Shown here piece by piece: positions 61,901 through 64,000 of a DNA stretch of 64,000 nucleotides; positions within the stretch are counted from its first letter, which is position 1; every line of letters starts with the position of its first letter. Under the pieces are notes generated by a model. It worked only from the letters and a program-made list of their open reading frames with translations. It was not told the origin of the DNA and searched no databases. Where the stretch lies: NCBI RefSeq assembly GCF_002234675.1, contig NC_019879.2, forward strand, positions 24,857,855-24,921,854, written 5' to 3'. This stretch comes from Oryzias latipes (lineage: Eukaryota; Chordata; Actinopteri; Beloniformes; Adrianichthyidae). The position numbers and the translations under genes were made by a program.

Positions 61901-63850
61901 AACACGGATTTGGTAAAGTTAACAAAGCAGCTGAACAAAAAATGTCAGAATTTTTCTCTTTTGGTAGAGAGAAGTTCTTGTTCTGATGGGGAACAGAATC
62001 TGCTCCTTTATCTCAGTAAATGAAAGGAAGTTTTACTTGATCAAACTCTACCTCTATGTTTCTGCTGTCTGAACGTGTTTGGGTTCTACTGAAACCAATA
62101 CTAATAGGTGAATTTGTTCTGAAGTTCAGTTCAATTTAATTTAAAGCTTCTGAGACATAGCAAAGTTGAAGTATTTTATTTTATGCATAAATAGATCTAA
62201 TTTTCTTGTAAAAATAAATAAATAAAGGGCACTTCACACTTTTCCTTAAAAGCCAAGTTCATTTTGTTTATTTTGAATGTAAGTATTGCAAAGCTAGCGA
62301 CACCCGTCTATTATTTCTCTGCTGTGCAGCTTTTTAAAAAAGCTAAGGAGCGACTATTGTGTGTCCCAACAGATGAGAACACCTGTTACATCTATGAAAT
62401 AGTAATTTTTTTTTGCAGAAGTGATTTTTTTTTTTACTTGTCCTGTGCAGAAGTGATTTTTGAAACAACACTTCAATTGGAAATTCTTAATGCATTTTTC
62501 CCTCTTTCCACAGAGAAGCCTGAAAGCGTTCATATATACATTTATGTCACAGCTGTTGCTGTTCCTGTGTGCGTCCTGCTCATTTTAGTTTGTGTGGTTT
62601 TTTGGATTCGTTCCTCCAAACAGAAACCAAAGTGAGTCCTGTTTCATTCTTTATATCTTTGCCATGTGATTAAAATCCTGGATTATTAACAAAATAATCC
62701 CTTTTTTGTTGTTGCAGAAAGATCATTCGCTCTTTAAGACCAAAAAAGGTACCTATAAATTCTGCATGATACGTATTTTTTAAGTCTACAGAAATAAAAG
62801 GCTGGCTGCACGGTGGCGCAGTGGTTAGCGCTCTTGCCTCACAGCAAGAAGGTTCGAGTCCCAGCTGGGAGACCTGAAACAGAACATCAATGGGGGACCT
62901 TTCTGTGTGGAGTTTGCATGTTCTACCCGTGCATACGTGGGATCTCCGGCTTCCTCCCACCGTCCAAAAACATGCTTCATTGGTTGATTGGCAACTCTAA
63001 ATTGTCCATAGGTGTGAGTGTGAGAGTGAATGGGTGTGTGTTTGTGGACATTCTACCCTGCGACAGACTGGCGACCTGTCCAGGGGATCCCCCGCCTTCG
63101 CCCACAAGTGGCCGGGATAGGCTCCGGCAGCCCCGTGACCCCGAAAGGGAATAAACGGAATAGAAAATGGATGGATGGGGAATAAAAGGCTCTGTGTATT
63201 TGTGCAAAGAAAGAAAGCCCTCACTGCTAAGTAAATAAGCATTTCTACATTCCTGCATTCCTGCATGTGGTAACAGTGTGGGACAAAGATTTTTCCACAA
63301 AAAGCTCGAGTTGTAGTTTAACCTTTTCACGTCATATGTCGTTATTTTGCAATTCACTCCAGTACTACATTTAGTTTAGCATCAAACGAAGCAAACAGGA
63401 ATAGTTCTGCCCTGCAGCAGTCCTGGACTGTAAGGTCCAGATCATTTTTGTAATTTTCTTTCTTTTACGGAAAATTTGACCACCGCCACATGCCCAAAAA
63501 CTCACCAAAATGTGCATGCACCTGGTGAAAATGAATAATGTGCATAGTGAGCGACCCTCTGCTCAAAATATTTAATTTGAACTGATTTGAAGGAAAAAAA
63601 TGGCCCAACTACTATGGATCCATATGGAAAAATGAAAAAAAAAAAGCATTTTTAAAGTTTTAAACCTTTCTCTTCAGAGACCAAATATTCTTTAAACAGA
63701 GACTGAAATTTTAAATGTTGGTTCTGATGTTTTGTTTTTCTCTTGTTTTTTCTTTAGCAACAAGCAGAAGAAGTCTATGAAAACTGCTTGGAAATTGACC
63801 GTTACCATCAGCGCAACCATCGACCATCGACCATGAACACAGTTTCATAA
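47790..63850 (+). CDS. Ig-superfamily type I membrane receptor (5 coding exons)
   Basis: Spliced from 47790-47865, 60326-60646, 62514-62631, 62718-62748 and 63758-63850, giving 212 residues. Every junction has GT/AG ends and matching phase. Exon 1 encodes a signal peptide (MLHFSRNVGLSGAMICYITW). Exon 2 is one Ig V-like domain: LNC (Cys42), LTWEL (Trp54) and SGNYTC (Cys114) form the usual Cys-Trp-Cys core, with sequons at Asn43, 48, 90 and 111. Exon 3 gives a stalk and a transmembrane segment (about 138-164) followed by basic residues. The tail has VYENC, whose YxN could bind an SH2 domain. Such proteins act as cell-surface immune receptors or ligands; the subfamily (CD2/SLAM-like, CD226-like or other) cannot be decided. 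A 12.5-kb second intron holds several transposons. A related relict lies at 36069-36140. Confidence 0.85.
47870..49895. other. Intronic non-coding stretch
   Basis: Start of the second intron. It holds a perfect 20-bp-stem hairpin at 48206-48249. No gene recognised; the minus-strand frames are short and without a recognisable domain. Confidence 0.5.
48206..48249. repeat. Perfect hairpin, 20-bp stem and 4-nt loop
   Basis: Arms 48206-48225 (ACAGATAAGATGACCCAAAT) and 48230-48249 are exact reverse complements around CACC. Confidence 0.95.
49911..51500 (-). mobile_element. GC-headed retroposon, copy 2, with target-site duplication
   Basis: A minus-oriented retroposon. A T run of about 40 bases at 49911-49950 is its poly(A) tail. 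Its 3' end has AACTTGTCCTGTCCAACAGC and GAGGGCCTCTTGTGTTGGAC, shared with copy 1. A GC-rich body spans about 50540-51300, and a GT-rich part lies towards 51480. It is flanked by the 16-bp direct repeat ATCATCTAATCATTTT at 49896-49911 and 51501-51516, a hallmark of target-primed reverse transcription. No RT is encoded, so it depends on a LINE. Long GC-rich frames (up to 353 codons, both strands) are low-complexity artefacts. Confidence 0.88.
51519..51723. mobile_element. piggyBac-like MITE
   Basis: 205 bp, ends CCCTTGTGCTGTCC and GATAGCACAAGGG, left flank TTAA (51515-51518), right flank TTAC. Its left TTAA overlaps the downstream copy of the retroposon's target duplication, so the retroposon landed right beside this MITE. 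Confidence 0.9.
51804..52334 (+). repeat. Left terminal inverted repeat of the IS3EU-like transposon
   Basis: 531 bp, reverse complement of 57664-58194 with only scattered substitutions. Positions about 51830-52090 contain repeated CACAAATGCACAC/ATTTCACAAA-type motifs at irregular spacing, possible transposase-binding sites. Confidence 0.93.
52414..52560 (+). pseudogene. Possible THAP-like zinc-finger relict
   Basis: A plus-strand frame just inside the left TIR starts MACRFIAFGCQ and, after a frame change near 52470, continues FSVDLEARQQWLNAVD and LCTGHE. The arrangement Cys..Cys, QWL, Cys-x2-His is that of a THAP domain, a C2CH DNA-binding domain often found in transposon proteins. It is short and broken. 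It could also be chance similarity. Confidence 0.35.
54174..55615. mobile_element. hAT-like non-autonomous element nested in a transposase intron
   Basis: Ends CAGGGCTCCAGACT and AGTCTGGAGCCCTG form a 14-bp inverted repeat; 1442 bp, no transposase. A palindrome GTCGCAAAATGCGAC lies near the right end, and a GT/CG-rich patch at about 55335-55415. Flanks TTATGTAT and TGTATATA do not give a clean 8-bp duplication. It sits between two exons of the integrase-type transposase relict. Confidence 0.72.
56299..56535 (-). mobile_element. Retroposon 3' fragment (GAATA tail)
   Basis: AATAGAATAGAAGGGTATTT, AATCCCTGAGGAA and CCTGATGGCACGAGGAACAA are landmarks of a common fish LINE-type repeat. A related tail occurs at 61336-61560. 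It interrupts the IS3EU-like transposon. Confidence 0.55.
57664..58194 (-). repeat. Right terminal inverted repeat of the IS3EU-like transposon
   Basis: 531-bp partner of the left TIR. The presumed transposase start codon (57599) lies 65 bp inside its inner end, so the TIR could carry the promoter. Confidence 0.93.
58258..58590 (+). mobile_element. tRNA-derived SINE-like repeat, degraded
   Basis: GGCAGTGGCTGGTGGTTGAG (A-box-like), GTTGTGTCCTTGGGGAAGAC, AGAGGGGCCGTAGGCGTGAA, CCAGCTGTGGCTGCATCAAT and a tail AATGAATAATGGACACATTG, a familiar fish SINE layout. The B box is eroded. Confidence 0.55.
58936..59245 (+). mobile_element. tRNA-derived SINE-like repeat, second family
   Basis: GGGGCTGGATGGCTCAGTTG (A-box-like TGGCTCAGTTGG) and an eroded B box (GGGTTTGTTACTC), then AGGAAGGGCATCCGGCGC and GCTGATCCACGGCTGCAACC. 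The tail is AT-rich. It is a different family from 58258-58590 and from 62803-63177. Confidence 0.6.
59515..59955 (+). repeat. Dispersed repeat family, copy D
   Basis: Landmarks AGAAATGGCGAGGAATATC, GAATGGAGCAGAGCAGGGAG, ATACTCAGAAATGTC and GTTCTCCATCATCAGAAAA match copies A-C in order. Confidence 0.7.
60111..60146. repeat. Hairpin, 16-bp stem
   Basis: Arms 60111-60126 (ATTTTTATAAAAGTCT) and 60131-60146 are exact reverse complements around CTTA. Confidence 0.85.
60715..61100 (-). mobile_element. Minus-oriented retroposon fragment with AATC tail
   Basis: The AATCAATCGATTCAATCAAT run at 60723-60745 looks like a (GATT)n 3' tail. The GC-richer sequence behind it (to about 61080) has no recognisable frame. 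It lies in the third intron of the Ig-receptor gene. The class is inferred from layout. Confidence 0.4.
61336..61560 (-). mobile_element. Retroposon 3' fragment (GAATA tail)
   Basis: TAGAATAGAATAGAATGCC, TTTATTGTCACTGTACACAT and the following AT-rich sequence resemble a common fish LINE 3' end in minus orientation. Confidence 0.5.
61561..62513. other. Intronic non-coding stretch
   Basis: Third-intron sequence of the Ig-receptor gene up to the acceptor TTTCCACAG at 62513. No gene recognised. Confidence 0.5.
62803..63177 (+). mobile_element. tRNA-derived SINE, well preserved
   Basis: Head CTGCACGGTGGCGCAGTGG with A box and B box GGTTCGAGTCC. The body has TGTGTGGAGTTTGCATGTTC, CTGGCGACCTGTCCAGGGG, GGGATAGGCTCCGGCAGCC and the tail AATGGATGGATGG. 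It lies in the last intron of the Ig-receptor gene. Pol III-type boxes are part of the SINE, not a tRNA gene. Confidence 0.9.
63465..63660 (+). repeat. Old diverged copy of the array's sequence
   Basis: GACCACCGCCACATGCCCAA, AACTCACCAAAATGTGCATG and ACCTGGTGAAAATGAAT match 34745-34810 and, more distantly, the array units at 30370-30440. It lies in the last intron of the receptor gene. Confidence 0.75.
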
Positions 63851-63867
63851 ACCTAGACTGCTTTGTT

Positions 63868-63873
63868 AATAAA
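63868..63873 (+). promoter_or_regulatory. Polyadenylation signal of the Ig-receptor gene
   Basis: AATAAA 18 bases after the stop codon. The same hexamer is kept at the equivalent place in the relict near 36106. Confidence 0.75.
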
Positions 63874-64000
63874 TGTACATATTTCAAAGAATGGGATATT
63901 TTCTTAAATGTTCAGTCTGTTTGCTTTGCCGCTAAATAAGTAAATAACAAACTGTTATTTTGGGTTTTTGTGAAAAAATGCTTTTCTTTTCTAAATGGGA

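Noticed and set aside
62440..62465. ACTTGTCCTGTGCAG resembling the retroposon 3' end
   Set aside because: Only about 11 matching bases beside a T run; no further similarity.
62813..62880. tRNA-like A and B boxes
   Set aside because: They belong to the head of a SINE with a typical body and tail, and the cloverleaf is incomplete.

Overview
The window is nuclear DNA from a ray-finned fish, most likely a percomorph teleost. The evidence is a lens-type connexin with teleost-like sequence, spliced vertebrate-style genes with long introns, and a repeat load typical of fish: a Ty3/Gypsy chromovirus, Tc1-like, hAT, piggyBac-like and Harbinger-like elements, tRNA-derived SINEs, and long AT, GA and ATCT microsatellites. 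A medaka-like species is plausible, but the species cannot be fixed from sequence alone. A run of exactly 1000 N (28453-29452) is an assembly gap.

Only two host protein genes are well supported. (1) gja8 (connexin 50), + strand, has its whole coding sequence in one exon at 24643-25929, after a splice acceptor. (2) A five-coding-exon immunoglobulin-superfamily membrane receptor, + strand, runs from 47790 to 63850 (signal peptide, one Ig V-like domain, transmembrane segment, short tyrosine-containing tail). All its exon junction phases agree. Its second intron is about 12.5 kb and is packed with transposons. A relict of the last exon and 3' UTR of a related gene lies at 36071-36140.

Layout. 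1-9.9 kb: a hAT-type MITE, AT/GA/ATCT microsatellites, a decayed LINE (minus strand) with a restriction-enzyme-like endonuclease domain, a long palindrome, and one copy of a dispersed repeat. 10-19 kb: a Harbinger-like MITE inside a piggyBac-like MITE, then a Tc1-like transposon split by a young, apparently intact Ty3/Gypsy chromovirus (LTRs 636 bp each, 6 differences). 19-28 kb: mostly unique DNA around gja8. 28.4-34.7 kb: the gap and then a hierarchical tandem array (100-bp units inside units of about 2.0-2.3 kb, which also contain a duplication of about 640 bp). 34.7-44.2 kb: an old copy of the array sequence, a LINE piece joined to telomere-type hexamers, a Tc1-like element, LINE fragments, a long AT microsatellite and a GC-rich retroposon. 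44.2-64 kb: the receptor gene with a second retroposon copy flanked by a 16-bp target duplication, further MITEs and SINEs, and a 6.39-kb DNA transposon with 531-bp terminal inverted repeats.

The most interesting item is this 6.39-kb transposon (51804-58194). It has very long TIRs, a 6-bp target duplication, a multi-exon integrase-core (IS3EU-like) transposase relict on the minus strand, a possible THAP-like zinc-finger relict on the plus strand, and a nested hAT-like element in one of its introns. The hierarchical tandem array is the second item of interest.
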